From Cloeon dipterum (taxonomy: Eukaryota > Arthropoda > Insecta > Ephemeroptera > Baetidae), in the NCBI RefSeq assembly GCF_949628265.1, contig NC_088786.1, forward strand, positions 27,239,681 through 27,303,680: a stretch of DNA of 64,000 nucleotides, in the 5' to 3' direction. The notes under the pieces are model-generated. The model had not been told where the DNA came from. It searched no databases and saw only the letters and a list, made by a program, of their open reading frames with translations. Both the position numbers and the translations under genes were made by a program. Positions 37,699 to 52,280 of this stretch are shown piece after piece; position 1 is the first letter of the stretch, and each line of letters starts with the position of its first letter.

Positions 37699-38895
37699 TA
37701 TAGGTAAAATCTAGATTTTCATTGTTACTCAATCGTATTTTATTCTTTGTACACTTTGCGCTGGAGATGCTGTACAACAGTGTTCATTCTTGGACTGTAA
37801 AAATATTCTACTACTTACTTAAAGGCCTCCCTGAATTGCTTTTATAACCAACAATTGAATTAATTAAGTGTTATAATGGCACCACATTTACATTTGAATA
37901 AGCAGAAGCTCTTGCTTCCAATTAAAAATGACAACAGCCGTGCGCTTCAGGGAGCTTTAAACAGTTTTTATCGTTTTTGTGTGAACTCCAAATTAATTTT
38001 AAAAAACGTGACCACAGAATAGATTGAAAAATTATAATATTCAGAATACAAGGTAATATTGCCTATGCCTTTTCATCACGACATAAAATAGCTTTCACCA
38101 GTTTTTATTAATGTCCAAACAATCTATATTATTAAATTGCACAGTATCAAATAATTTAGCCAACCGTCTCGCTGTGGAAACTTGGTTCACGACTAAAAGC
38201 GAGGTTAGCTCCTTTGTGGGTGTGTGAAATATAGGAAGATGGCCGAAAATGTCAAATCAAAGCAACTTTCAATATATTGACTATGCAAATTGTGAAAGAA
38301 GCTAAACTCCGGTAAATATGCGAGAGCGAAAAACTAGTTTGGCTAGTTCAAAACGCGATCCTTTCACGATATCTATGAAATTTTGAAGCACGTGTCAGAA
38401 GGATGAAAATTCACTCTGACGGTTACGCACTCACTAATTTAACTGCCGTCAACGATCCCTCATTAATTACTATTTCCATTTGCTCACACTGTTTCGCACG
38501 GTGTTTTATTTCATAAGCCAACATATCACGACGACGCTTCCTGCTCATTATATCAACGCAAAAATACGAACAAACGCGCGCGTACACGGTGCTGTTTGTA
38601 AAAGCGCAAACAAAATCAATTTGGAGCGTTTCGCTGGTGCAGTTTATAGGCACTTTTGCCGGCACATCCCGGCGTGATTTCAATTATTACACAGCAACGC
38701 GCGCGTCAGCACACAGCAGAGCAGCGCCGACGACAAGCAGGAGGGGTTGAAATTCAAGGGATGTTATTACATTATGTAAATGCGGCGAGATTATTTGGAA
38801 ATTTAATGTGCCAGCGACAGAGAGAGGAAGTTTCATGGGCGTGATGCCTAATAAATTGGTGCTATCAGATAAAGAGATGGTGTGGAGAGGGATAC

Positions 38896-38918
38896 AACAC
38901 ACACACACACATACACAC
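38896..38918. repeat. (CA)n microsatellite
   Basis: CA dinucleotide run with one AT interruption. Confidence 0.8.
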
Positions 38919-41900
38919 ATGCTCTCACGCCACACGCTAATCAATAGCCGCCTGATATGTGCCATGTATTTCTCGGGCTGGGAAACATGCGAAAACGCCC
39001 GGCCGTCGTTTCGTTTCACGCAGCCAGCTCTCGCCTCCGTGTAAACGGATACATATGTGTGTGTGTTCGAACGGTAGCGCGCGCCCCCCTGCAAGATAAG
39101 GAGCCGCACACGAATTTCGCATAAATATTTAATTGTCGGAGAAGCGGCGGCCTTTTCTAATTGATTCTGCGCCGAGCCGACCAGGGCTGTTCTCTTGCGC
39201 TGCTTTTCTCCCTCCTCCGGCGCGGCGTTTGCTATAAAGATAGCGTCACTCACAGCCACTGGCATTTACATCTTTGCCAATAATCTGCGCGAGTACTGCT
39301 GCTGCTGCTGCTGCCGCTGCTACAAATTGCATTACGCGCCAGCGAACGTGCTGTGTGCTTTATATCGGTTTTTTGCCCTTTTTTATTCCAATTTTTCTGC
39401 TCTTAGCCGCTCGCTCGAAAAGTTCTTTTGTGCAGATATCGTTGCTCAGATTTTTTCCTTTAAAGTTACTGTGGTTTTGGCAAAATATTAAGGATTTAAC
39501 ATAACGCGTCACAAATATTATTTTATCTTTTGTCTAAAAGCAAGTTATTTTTAGATTTTTAAATGCAACATATAACATCCCTTAATTTGGTAGTGCATTT
39601 TTAGCCTGCAGTTTTATTTCCTTTCCCGTCGTTCAGAGCAACCAGAATAAAATTTTCCCCCTCTACGTATATGTTGCGAAAAAAACATTTTATAATCTGG
39701 TAAAAACAGCGATGGTGCTTTTTTGGTTCTTCTCTCCTGCTAGCGAGCAACTCGCGTCCCAATACCATCGCGAACGAATAACATGGGCTCACGAGCCTCA
39801 TTGAATGAAGCCCACCGGGATATTTGATTGAAACCCTAGACATTCGTCCCGTGAAATTAATTCACGCATGTTGGAGAGGTGCAAACCAGCAAGTCGCGAG
39901 TCGAACGGCTTTCCCAATCCTCCTGAATCCCAATGGACTCGTCACTGCAATGAAAGAGACTCAAACGTAGGCGCAAATCAGTCTGCACTCGACCCCAAGC
40001 ATCGCTCGGATTCTCATGCAGCAAAAGTGTATGTAAAACTCGCGCTCAACAATACATGAAAAATACTCCAAATTATTTAAACGTTTACTACTTGATCGTT
40101 TTTACTTTCGTGTTTGAAGACTGCATTGTTATTTGTTTTTGTTTTCTTAGGTATAGCAGGTTCGAAATAGCATTTTTTTAAAATATAGGTGAACGAAAAA
40201 ATTCAATCGCCATACAGTACATCACAACTATGAATTTGTCGAGGGAGGAAAACAGTGAGAAAAGGCAGCTCCATGTTTAAACTTAATTTAGAAGAGCGAA
40301 GCCGAATATCAAATGTGGTAGAGAGGGACCAAAACCATTCTATGCAGTTTTTCTCTACATGGAAATATTATTAATTAAATTTTCCCGATGCTTGTTTTCA
40401 TTTAATAAGTTTTATTTAAAGAAATAAACTTGAATTTTGTCCATTTTATTCAATCGTAACAAAAACACATATATTATATCATAAATGTAGGGAAACCTGA
40501 ATTATTTTCACTATATTATGGATATTTGATGCGACGGGGTTTCAATCAAGAGGTATTTTATGTGATTTCTTGCTGGTGTATGTGTTTTTCTTCTTATTTA
40601 ATTTCATAGAAAGGGCACGCAGAAACGTGTTCTCCGCAGAAAAACCTGTTAGAATTGCGAATTCCACTATGAAATCTCTTGCCTGGTGGAGTGTTCACCG
40701 TGATCAGCAAGGTGAATTTTGTCAGGGTTAGATTTTGCACCAAGTGTCTGGGGATGACTATAGGGTTTTTTTGTTTTCTTATTTTACAATTATTTATATT
40801 TACTATACAGTTTTCCTTCAAAATTCAAAATCCAAGCCAATATGAAAGATTGTTATTTTAACACCCGAGCTGTTGGTTAATTACGAATGTAAATCCGAAT
40901 GTGAAACACGATGTTGACTCTCGGTTTCTCGCAAGGAGCGACGACTCGACATCTTTAGAACATGCTGGAAACTGAAACACGTTTGTGTAAGTAGGATTTA
41001 AATTGAAATCCATGCTCCATCATGTCCAACTGAATAGTTTCTCTCCATTATGCATCACATTAAGCTCGGCTTTGACATTTAAATAAGCATTTCATTGCTG
41101 TTATGTGCATTGCAGAATTTTATTGCATAAATAGACTCGTCTCTTATTACGACCTACGCTTCAAGGGATCTCAAACATTTTTGTGTAAGTGGCCACGTCG
41201 AGCTTTGGACGCGGCGCACTAAATAGAGGACTAGTCCATAAGCGAATGTTAAATGAACTTCAATCCGTGTTAATGTGTCTGTTTCGACTCTTTCCATATG
41301 CAGCAGCCCTATTTGCATCGTGTTTTTCCTTTTTAAATCGATTGCGGCAACGAGAGCTGGATTATAATTAACGAATGAAAAGCGAGCGGGCGCCGCGCGC
41401 AAAACACGGGCGGATGCGGTGTGTTCATAATGCAATAAAAGCCAAAAAGGCGTGTGAGCGCAGCAAAAATCGATTTCTATCAAAATAGTATATTGCCAGC
41501 CAAGCGACGACTTACTTGGAATCGCGCGCCCAGCACGGAGGAAATGCCGCTTCGCCCCGTGCGCTCGCATGACGGAGCACAATTTGCATGCTGACATCTG
41601 ACCCCCGAAAGGCTGGGTGTAATTATTCCCATTATTTCCGATTTGCGTACGATCGAAAATGAAAGTGGCAAGACACAATATTTTGGAGCCGGCCCAAAAG
41701 CCCAAAAGAGGGAGCACCCAGTGCACGCGAGGAATCAACACGTGTAATTTATGCAAAATTTCCTGGTCGCCGCAAAATCGTTGGACGCGCCGAGATCTCG
41801 TCGGGAAAGGTCTTTCATGTTGCACCGTCACCGCGTACAGCACGAATTTCGCCGATTCATTTGCACATAGTGACCCAACCAGCGGTGAAAGAAGAAAGGG

Positions 41901-44900
41901 ACTTACACTTTTCTTCATTTTTCATTGTTTGTTCAGTGGACATTAATCGCAGCAGGATGGACGGTAAATAAGTGGCGAAAGATGAATGAATCATTGCTTA
42001 ATGTATATGCGTGTACTTGCGCACGTTTGCGCAACGAACAAAATGTTAAATTGAAATGCAAATGACTGATGAGCCTACTTAACATTTGAACCGACGTCTT
42101 AGACAGCCTCTGTGCTAATTAAATGAAAATGTTGTGACATGTAACGGAGGTAGTCTACTTTTTAAACAGTGAAAAGAAATAATTACAGGTTTGGACGTTC
42201 TTGAGAAGTTTTTAATTGGCAATAATTAATCATCTATTGTTGCTGTGAATTGTTGCTTTGGAATAATAGCCATCAACATTTACTTCGGTGAATAAATATT
42301 TGATAAATGAGTAAGGAGATTTATTTAAAGAACAAATATATCTAAATTGAAAAATCGACACGAAATGTGGCTAGCTTAATTGTTAATAAGAGAAGAAAAT
42401 AGTCACTTTCCGCAGTCGCACCGCAAAATGACATTGGCTTTGTCTCTATTAGGAATTGCTTCTCTGAAAGGATAGTATTATTTGTGGCTTGTTACATTTA
42501 TGAAAAAGGATTTTTTTCACTGGAAAAATAAGTGACATGCGATTCACGGAATTCATCACTTGTCTTATTCTCTTGGTTTCTACGTTTGCTGATGAGACCT
42601 CATCAGAAAAATCTGCTTGAGAAAATTGTGTGAATTTTGTTTCCTGTTTCATTTGCTTTCAGTCAGTGCGAAAAAAGAGACTGAAAATTTGACACAATGA
42701 CAAATTAGAATATGAACCAATTTTGAGGTTACCTTAGGACGCAATTACACAGTTAATATATTCGCAGAGAAGCAGAAGGAAGTAAAAATAAATTATCAAA
42801 TGCTTAAATTTTCACAAATTTAAATCTAGTCACGAGCATGAACTTTTTACAAATTTTTGAACACCTGATAAATTTTATTTCAAAACAACCTATTATGATG
42901 TGTTCAGTGCTAGTTTATGTAAAACATGAAACTTCACTTGTCCGTTGAAGGGAGTGTGTTGAAATGTTTTGGCAATTCATATTAATAATTTAAATCAATC
43001 TCGTACACAGTTGAATTTTTACCGCAAGTTAAATACAGTGTATAGTAATGTAATGGAGAAATGGACCATCAACTATCACAGATCACAGCTATATGCTTGA
43101 ATTGATTTGGCTCCTGTGCTCATTTTAATTCATGCAATTATTAAGCACCGCGCTCTTCCTATAATTACTGTAAATAGTACAAAGGTGCTGACTTTTGTAC
43201 AGAGCGTGCACGTAAAAAACATTAGGAGCAAAATTACTCATGACTTGTAGGAAAATAGCATCTAAGCAAATTGTTTTACGATCGAATTGCACAGCATGTT
43301 ACAGATTGCATCGATCTGTTCGCGGGCAATAAACCGAGGTTTACCACCGTCGATTACGAGCTTCGGTCAATTTGCATACGACGCGCGGTGGCGGCGGCGG
43401 CGTCAGACGACTCGCTCGCTCGCAATACCGTCACACGCGGCGGCTGCAGCGGTGATAGATTAATATAAAATAAGAATAGGCGGGCGCAATAAATCGAAAA
43501 ACAAATAGCAATTTTTCGCGTTCCACTAATTTTTAACAGGAAGATGCGAGGCCTTCAAACAAAAGTAATTATAGCATGGCAGTGGAGTGAATCTCTGCGG
43601 CGCGGCGTTGTGAAAAGCAGCGGCCTTTCTCCCTTTCTGCAGGCACTGACAAAATCTCGCCTGGCTGACCTTCAACCGCTCCCATCCGAAAGTGAAAGAT
43701 GGCATGGGATGCGGACTAGTAATGTGAAAGGTCATGCCGCCGCCGCCGCCACGGAGCTGACAATTGCCGGTAGAGTATTAGAGTTACATAATTAACGCGT
43801 GCGATGCGATAAAATTCCATCAATCGCTCGCTCGGCTGCTGCAACGTATACTTTGCATCACAGCGACCGCCGCTGCCGCCACGGCACCTCGCAATCTCGC
43901 GAGCCGGTCGGAACCCGCAAAACGGATTTTATGCGTGGTTTCTGCCAAAAAGTGGAGATGGGATCGTACCACCCACTCTTGGATGACCTTAATCTCGTGA
44001 TCTTTCGGCAAAGCGAACGTGCAGTAACGCGCGGTTGTCGCGCGGCGCAGTAATCACGATTCAAGGACCGAAATCGCGGAAAAGTAGCGGCTCCTCGCAC
44101 CTGAATGGAAATCCCTACGCACCGCGCTGCCGGCCTCCCAGGAGTTTTCATTGTGCGAAATTTCCTCTCCCCGACTAAATGACTCGTTCATGCAAATAAA
44201 CAAATGGTGCTTTGTGATCACTAGATACTTTCGAAAATCCCTTGGGTTCTCGTTACTTCCTTTTGGATTTCTACTGGAGAATCTTATTTTCGCGACTGCT
44301 GTTCTTTATTGCACTCTTTATTCCATATAAGCCTGCGCATCAAATTTGTTTGCTGTGGGAAATCACGATTTGCGAAAAAGCCCAAATGCAAAGTTTCCTT
44401 TTTAATCCACTGTTTCATGAACGAGCGTTGTTAGAAAAAAATATGCTCGTCTATTAAAGTCGATTTGAAGACTTTCATTTGCTCGCTCAGTAATTTCAAT
44501 TCGAGGATGATATACATGCATGGCTGACGCAGAACGTGCTGCGTTATTGTGCACAATTATCTGCCTCTCGCCGCCAGTCGAACCCCCAGTAAAAGAGAAA
44601 TGACGAGTTCGCCTGTTGCAAAATCCCATCGATTTCAATGCCGTTTAGGTCAGCAGCGCGCCTACGTGGGTCTTTGACAAAAAAGTTGCAGAATACGTTT
44701 TTTTGTGGAATATATGAGTGCGACATTAGTTTTGATCTGGCGTGTGCTGTTTTCCCACAGGCAACGCTGAGCACTGCAGCGCGCAGGAGATCCGTATTTT
44801 TGTCGCCCAAACGCTGATATCCTGTCGTTATCGTGGTTGTGAAGTGCGTTTTCACGCCGCTGCTCCATTAGATGTGTTTGATCAAATGAGACATTTTCGC

Positions 44901-47900
44901 CCGCAAAACGTGAAATTTTTCAAAAAAACAGGCAGGTCTGTAAGGTACGTCAATTTTTTTAATTACAATATTAATATATTATACTCTTTTGCTTGAGTTT
45001 TGAATACATTGCATGACGAGCAACCCTAAAGACACTTATTTTGTAACAATTAAAGTAGTATTAAATAATTATAGAAAAGAAAGAGAGAATTTTTGTTGTT
45101 GTTAATTCTCGCTTACATTATTCACATATCATATGTAAACGAACATTCTGTCAAATAGGAGGAGAAGTCAGGAAATAATATCAGTTGAACGAGTATTTTG
45201 TTTTTAGTGTTCTTTGTAAATTACTTCTTTCTTTACATATTTGTTATTTATTCTCCATTCCAGTGCACAAGCTAATACAATATCCATTGACAAAACTTCT
45301 GCGTGAAATATATACAAATATATGAAGTAACAAATTAAAAATGTCACTAAGAGTCAAATTTTACAAACTAAAAATCAAATCAACATTTATAGTAAAAAAC
45401 ATGTCACAGGTTTACTTCAAGAGTAACTTCAATAAATTATACAGTGTTCTTTTGTTCTTGGTGATGTAAGAAGGTAATTTTGTGATTATAGAGCGTTGTT
45501 ATCAAAGCAAATATTCCCACAAATTATTTATTAAACCTGCGGTATTCAGGATAATGTTTATTTGTAAGTCAAATTTGCTCATTTGCGGAAATTTGAAAGT
45601 TTTTCCTGATGGACCTCGATTACATCAAGACTTCTTTGAAGCAAAAAAATCTGTCAAAGATGATTTCTCAAGTAAGTTAATTTAAACTTTCAGGAATTCT
45701 ATCAATTGCAAAGGAGTGGTTGCAAATTTCAACAAAAATATATATAGTAGATCTAATTTCTATAATCTATTCCAGAAAGAAGAAGATACTCATTTGCTAT
45801 CTACCTCAAAATCTATAGTAGATGGGATTACATGATATTGTTGAACCTTTGACGGTTGACCTATAGTTTTAATTGACTGCTTTTCAAATTATCGTAATTC
45901 TTCATCCATTCTCCTGCTCTTTGTTAGTCTGAATTGAATACCAGGTGATTTTCTCTATCGTGAGCCACGGCGCCCTCTGCGGAACTTTCACAGCAAAGAC
46001 GATCTCTAGAACTTTGACTTTACTTAACATAAGATGCGGATTTTCAAATGCCGGCTGCTTTTACCGTCGGTATTTTTATGTCACTTCTCCTACCCCGACA
46101 CTAAAAACCAACTCATTTTTCCGTTGCGCCTGTTCACAATGGATAATTCACTCGGCGTGTGTGTTATAACGACGAGCGTATATATTCCAGCGAAATGAAT
46201 GAACCCACAATCGAGTGCACTACTTTATTACACACACGTCCGCGTTGCAAGCAAAAGCCGTAATAATGGTGGCGCGTTGCATCCGATTGCCGCAACTATT
46301 CAGTTTCAGAGCATGATTTATCAATCGCGGTCGAAACCAGAGTGCAGCCATGCTGCAGCAGGTCGGAGCGGTGTGCGGGTGGAAGCGACGCTGCCTGGAT
46401 GCGCAGCTCGGAGATAATTATCTCGGTGCGGGCGATAAGGAAATTAAGAGAAAAAGGTCGATTCCGAGAAGATCTCTAGGCTGGGGCAGCATGACGCGTG
46501 CATTCGAGCCGGCTTTGTCATGTTCTCCGTGACCTGGGGATTTGTTTTATCGCGCGCGCGAGGCGTACAGCACCGGTCGGCTACTTTCACTGCAGGCTGG
46601 GCCGTGGATGCTGCACGCCGCTGGAGGATGCTCAAGATTGGGTCGAACAACTGATGGTCATCAACACGCCATAAACGTCAAGAAGTTGTGCAGCATTTAT
46701 TTGCCGAGTGTATGGAGCGAGCGCCGCCTCTCCGGCCGCCGTCGTTCGTTCTGCAGCGCGCGTGCTGCTGAAAATGTTAAACTTACCTGCAGGCCTAGAG
46801 TGGTATTCATGCTGCAAAAGAGGAGACCGACCAACCTTTCGCCAGTCGACCGCCGCCGCGGCATCTTCGTAACCTTTAAAGAGCTCGCGCGCCACCGCCG
46901 CTTGTTATGAAACATTGCGTTATTTTATATATACACACACATCTATATACATGGGGTCGTTAATAGATCTGGCTGCGATCGAGGCACATTCTCCGCGATC
47001 ACATTTCTGACGGATGATCGACTGCTCCTTTGCCTTCCCTCTCGTTCGTTTCGTGAATGCGCGCGGTTTGCACAACTTTATGGTTCCGAGAAGTTTTGAA
47101 ACGACCTTCAGCGCGTTTTAGATTTTGGTCGGCGACTCGCATGAATTAAAGGTCACGTGCGACGTTTTTATATATACAACACCCAACAAAAGCAACTTCA
47201 ATGTGGCGTTTGATAATCATTTTCCGCAGAAGGCCAACATTATTTTGTGGATGAGGTGGACCTTAACCACTGTCTCTTGCTATTTGAAACGTACGAGACT
47301 ATAATATGGTTTCCTAGAAATGCAACATCAAGTAATGATAGCCTCAAAATATCTAGTGTTAATAGGTGTAGCGTTTTTTCTAGAAATAATTTCCTTTCTT
47401 GGCTTGACACCAGAATCGGCGTTTGCGGTTTTCTTTGTATATTTAGATTTTGAAGGTTACTTGATTTATTTAAGAAGCCGGCTGGAGATGCAAAAGTTTA
47501 CTACATGTAATTACAAAGTTAAAAATTTAAGTATCTAAATGCTGAATTAATAAAGCTGCAATTAACCGTACAATAGATAAAAGTGAATAAATTTTTCATT
47601 GAAAAAAATAGACTGGACACTTTCAAGGAATGCAAAACGATTTTAGAAAACACTCCGTGCATTCTTAGAAAGTTTTATAAATTACCATAAGATAGTTTTG
47701 AAACATTATATTTATTGCGATTTAATTGGGATTTAATCAGCTAAAAGCTGGATGGTTTTATTACTCATTTAATTTATCCCTATCACGCATTTATGCTTTG
47801 GTTAAATAGTATAATTGTCCTATCTGCTATGAAACGTTAATGAAACCTGCTAACTCATTAAATATTATGACACAAATTTGAAGCCATCATCAGCAACAAT

Positions 47901-49259
47901 GCGTACTCTCTCGATTTAGTAAAGAATGATTAGAAAAATTTCAATTGAAAGATTTCCCCCGTGTATTAACTATTAAATGCACGCAGCATTAGATAAAAAC
48001 CCGTTAAGTTGATTCACAATAAAAAAGTTATTCTATGCAGCTGCCATCGACATAAAACAAATCAAGAATTCTCGTGGTGGCCACGCATCAAACCTAATCC
48101 AAGTACGAGATTGAGTGATATATATGGGGGACATTGAACCGAAAAGCCGGAGCTATTGGATAATGCAGCAAAAATGCAGGATAAAAGTGGCTTACACACG
48201 TATGGGAAACGAAATCAAAATGCAGAGAGCGAATAAGTTTTACAGAAAAATGCCAGCGCAGGGAATGAGTAAAAAGTTGACTGACTGACTGACGTGTCAC
48301 GGAGTGATCACACTGGCGGAGCGGATAAAAACGGAGGCAGGGAATAAATTTGCATCTTGGCCTCCGCGAAATGCGATCAATCTCTCTCTCTCTCGCTGCA
48401 CACGATTCAAATTCAAACCGAGGGGAAAATTCAAATTAGCCTGCCAGACATAACACTAGCAACGAGAGCGCGCCGCGAGTTCATGCTGCATTCACAGACT
48501 AAATGAAATTAAATCCCGAGTGCGCTGATCAGAGTGAATATATGCGCGCTGTGTGCTGAGCGAAATCAAAACACTCGAAATCGTACAGAGTTGTAAAAGG
48601 TTTTTCTTAATGACTTTTGCCCGACCAAACGCGCGCAGGTTGTAACCGAGTTTTATTGGGAGCCAGGTTAAACTCGTATAATGTCATAATGAGAAAAAGT
48701 ACTAAATATCCAGCTCGCCGCCGTTAAGGATTTATGGTGATTTTTATCACAGCCGTTTGGCCGTTTTTGACGTTAAGTCGGCCCGACGAGAGAGAGAGAG
48801 AGATCACAATACACTGTCTCACCCACGATTGTGTGCGTGCATACGGACCCAGGAATTCAGAGAATCGCAGAGGGCAGCCCCCCGGCATTTGAATAAAAGT
48901 ACGCTCGGTGAATCTGGAATTTTCACGCGGTAATGTGCATATTATTTCAAAAGATGGGAGCAGGAAAATGTGCATCGCAAAATGTGGGCGCAGTGACGGG
49001 TAGACAATGTCGCAATTCCGCCGCCGTCGTCGTTGCCGTGAATATACACATTCGAGAGAGAGGAAGATGCTGCATGGGAAAATTCATGGGCATGCACTCG
49101 CTCTTCTGGCTCTTGCTACAAGCATGCCGCTGATTTATGGCTTTGGTTTCTTGCCCAAAGAGCGAGACTAAAGGGTGCCGAAAGAGCTGCATACACTTTA
49201 TCATTAGTAAAGATCGTGTCCGATGAATACGCCGCCACGAACGATGAAAAAATCGAGTC

Positions 49260-49470
49260 CTCTTATTATGCCGCCAGGGTTTTGGCCTTCGATGCAATAA
49301 AGATGCCGCTTACTGCTGCTGCACACATTTATTGCACTCGCTGCGAAACTTATAAATAAAGTTACATGTTATGTGTGGCTCCTGCTTGCTGATTGCGTCG
49401 GAACACGGAACATTTCTGCAAAACGCATTTGTTTCACGCCTGCATTAATGTGTATCTTTTAACCCACTCA
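49260..49470. repeat. Duplicated non-coding element, copy 1
   Basis: About 200 bp that recurs in the same orientation 2.8 kb to the right. A 46-bp core (49274-49319) is identical in the two copies; the rest is recognisable but diverged by substitutions and small indels. Inside are inverted GCAATAAA boxes (49294-49301 and, as TTTATTGC, 49328-49335) 26 bp apart. No ORF is conserved between copies. Confidence 0.75.
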
Positions 49471-52083
49471 TTTGCCGATTTAATACTGTTTCTTTTTTTC
49501 CTCCAAAACAATTAATCACATAATATAATACTAAGCTAATTTGTAAAAAATTAAAATCACGAGTTGCCCCTTACAAATAGAAAAAATAAAGTAACACTGA
49601 ACACTGTACTTTCCCTGTAATTTCTGTAATATTTAAATTGTATGACGTTGCGGTGTTCAGGAATATTATTTATCGATCTGAAATTTAAAAAAAAACACGT
49701 AAGAAAAATTAGGCATTTTTTGTAGCGTTATCAAACCACTCGTTGAAACTTGAAGTATCTTATTAATCATTATAGTAATCAGGCATTGGAAAAAAAGAAA
49801 ATCAAACCTATCTGGGGTCACTTAATTCATAAATAGAGATTGGATGCAGTCGGACGTTTTCGAGGACCATTGATTCAGGATTATCTGCACCTCATACTGT
49901 CATATGAATTTTGTCACGGAGGTAAGGTACTACTGATGAGACATGTGGGGCCGAAATAGCAAACAGCAAACTGTGCAGAACGGGAATTTAACATTATTTT
50001 TTACAATAATTGTTAGTTTAAATTATTGAAGGGTGGCACTATTCGCACTTAAATTAGGGGCTGGGGGTCACGGCATACATGCCTCATTTTGACTATGTTC
50101 ATTAAAATTCGGAGAGGAATGTTACAAAATTTTATATTTAGACTATTATCACATAGGGTGTGAATTTAGGGGTTGCAGGGCTCTTTTCATGCTTTTTATC
50201 CTATCCCCACTGAAATAAGGTGAACTTCAATTTTATTCAGTATTAAAACTCACTTATTGTTAGAGCCACCCATTCCTGATTTGTTTGGCATAGTAAAAAA
50301 TATTTCTGAATTATCTAATTAGTTTAAATGGCAATGCAACACGCAAAACTCGAACGTTTATTTAAATTAAACCTAAACAGAAAAGAAAAAATTATACGCG
50401 CAACATAATTTCTAAAAAAAACAATTTCAGCAAGCACGCATGACACAGGAAAAAATCATCAAATTTACTTAGATATTAAAAATGCGTGTTTTGATATATA
50501 TTTGAAAATTTCTGTCAGGTCAGTAATGGAATTTCTTAATAATTTCATCTTACAAAGTCTCACTAATGTCGAAATTTTAATCCCAAATGTTTCAAAGGTT
50601 GTAAAAAAACCATTGCGTTTCAGCCGTTACAAAAACTTGAAATTATGTTGACATGGATTCCCCTATTAAGGAAATTTCATGATTACCTGTTTTACTACTA
50701 AAAAGACATCTTTCCTAAATTCTTGCGTCAAATTTACTTTATTTAGTTGAGACACACCTGTTTGGTCGGTCATAGAGTTCTAAGACGCAAAAGCGTTTTA
50801 TAGCGCTCGCACTTGTTTTCACCTTGACACGTCACTTTTACGGTGACGCTCGACCTTTGGTCCAGCTTAAAAATACTATTGCTCACTGTGTTTTATTCAC
50901 GTTTTTGCATTCAACATTCAACTCCACCCACGCCAAGTTTCAGTCGCATTATGCAATCCCCAAAACAAGTTAGGCAACATCGATACAGTGGCGTCGCGCA
51001 GGTTGCATAAATAGCATGCCGACCGACCGCAATTTAACAAATGACGTCGGAGTGCTGTTTAAGGACGAACGGCGCTTCCTGATTCGATTGCCGGACATTT
51101 AAATAGCTGCTTGCAAAGGTCAGGGTCCACTAACACATTCCAAACATTGAGGCATGATGTACCTGGAACAGTCTTCAAACGCTGCAGTAAAATAAATTTC
51201 ATGAGCATCCCATGCTCAAAGAGGAAGAGCGCCATTTGATGTTCTCTCTTTTCAAAAAGAATAAATTTGCAACACACATGATGTACTCTTCGTCGTCGGC
51301 CGTCGCGCTACAGACAATTTAAATAACCTCGTTTCCTAACACATTCATGCAAATGCGAAAATTGAAAAATTCCACATAACCGCGTATGCTGCAACAAGCG
51401 CGCGCTTTCATCCTCTCGCAACGCAAAGTGTGCCGCTCGCGCAGATGATGTTTTTGATACAAAAAACGAACGCGAGGGAACAAAAAAGAATTGTTTCTCC
51501 GGCACCGTTCGTGGATTCGTCGTCTGGGCCGGATTGAAGCACGGCGGCGCGCATAAACCCATCTTTATTGTACAAATTCGGTGGTAATCTGCTCGGCACA
51601 CGCGCCGGCGAAACAAAACGCGCATTATTATAATGATTCGGTGGCACACAAAGCGTCTGGAATCGCGACGGCGGCACTATGGTATGGTACTCGGCGTGGC
51701 GGCCGGCAGCTGACTATTGTTGCCGCCCTAACGCGAATTTTCATTTTCGCTCGATGAAACCTCGGCTGCAAACCTGCTCGTAAACTTCAAACAAATTTTG
51801 TTTGTTTTTCTTCAACAAACCCATTGATTCATTGTAAAACTCAGGATACTCAGATTTGAGGAATTTTTTTAAAAGGATTATATATCGTTGGCAGACGCCA
51901 TAACGAAGGCTTTCATAATTTTTCTGTTGAAATTAAATGAATCTTCCTCGGTGTATGTAGCGACCTTTTAATTTTTCATCATTTCAAAAATAAAAGTTTC
52001 CTGCTCGACTAGTTTCAGCTGCTGGTTGCAGCCCTAATCCATGAGCTTCCCGTCCCGTCTGAAGGCTGAGGATAACTCCTCGG
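49471..52083. other. Sequence between the two duplicated elements
   Basis: AT-rich, no supported gene. Only short ORFs, for example at 51308-51677 (-) in a GC-richer patch, without recognisable domains. Confidence 0.5.
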
Positions 52084-52280
52084 TTATTAATATGCCACCA
52101 GGGTTTTGGCCTTCGATGCAATAAAGATGCCGCTTACTGCTGCCGCACGCATTTATTGCACTCGCAGCGAAATTCATAAAAAAGTCAGATGCCGCTTCTG
52201 CTTGCTTGCGACAGAATATGGAACATTTATGCAAATGCATTGTTTTACGCTTGCATCTAAATGCGTTTTCAACCCCCTGT
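52084..52280. repeat. Duplicated non-coding element, copy 2
   Basis: Second copy of the element at 49260-49470. The identical 46-bp core is at 52098-52143 and the inverted boxes are at 52118-52125 and 52152-52159. The box spacing is the same as in copy 1, although the flanks have diverged, which suggests constraint on the core. Confidence 0.75.

Larger units (their letters stand above)
33673..49250. other. Gene desert, left part
   Basis: About 15.6 kb with no supported coding exon. ORFs up to 254 codons (41154-41918, -) occur but show no recognisable domain and no consistent splice partners. Contains the inverted repeat at 37575-37698, a (CA)n tract at 38896-38918 and CT-rich tracts near 35421-35442. 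Probably intergenic regulatory DNA or introns of a non-coding transcript. Confidence 0.5.

Noticed and set aside
38687-39265. 192-codon minus-strand ORF
   Set aside because: Contains the translation of the (CA)n microsatellite as a Cys/Val run and no recognisable domain. Taken as chance.
48745-48754. TATCACAGCC, the seed of the mir-2/mir-13 family, on the plus strand
   Set aside because: The sequence after the seed does not match any family member I know. Upstream there is only a small GTGAT/ATCAC fold with a tiny loop and no partner arm.
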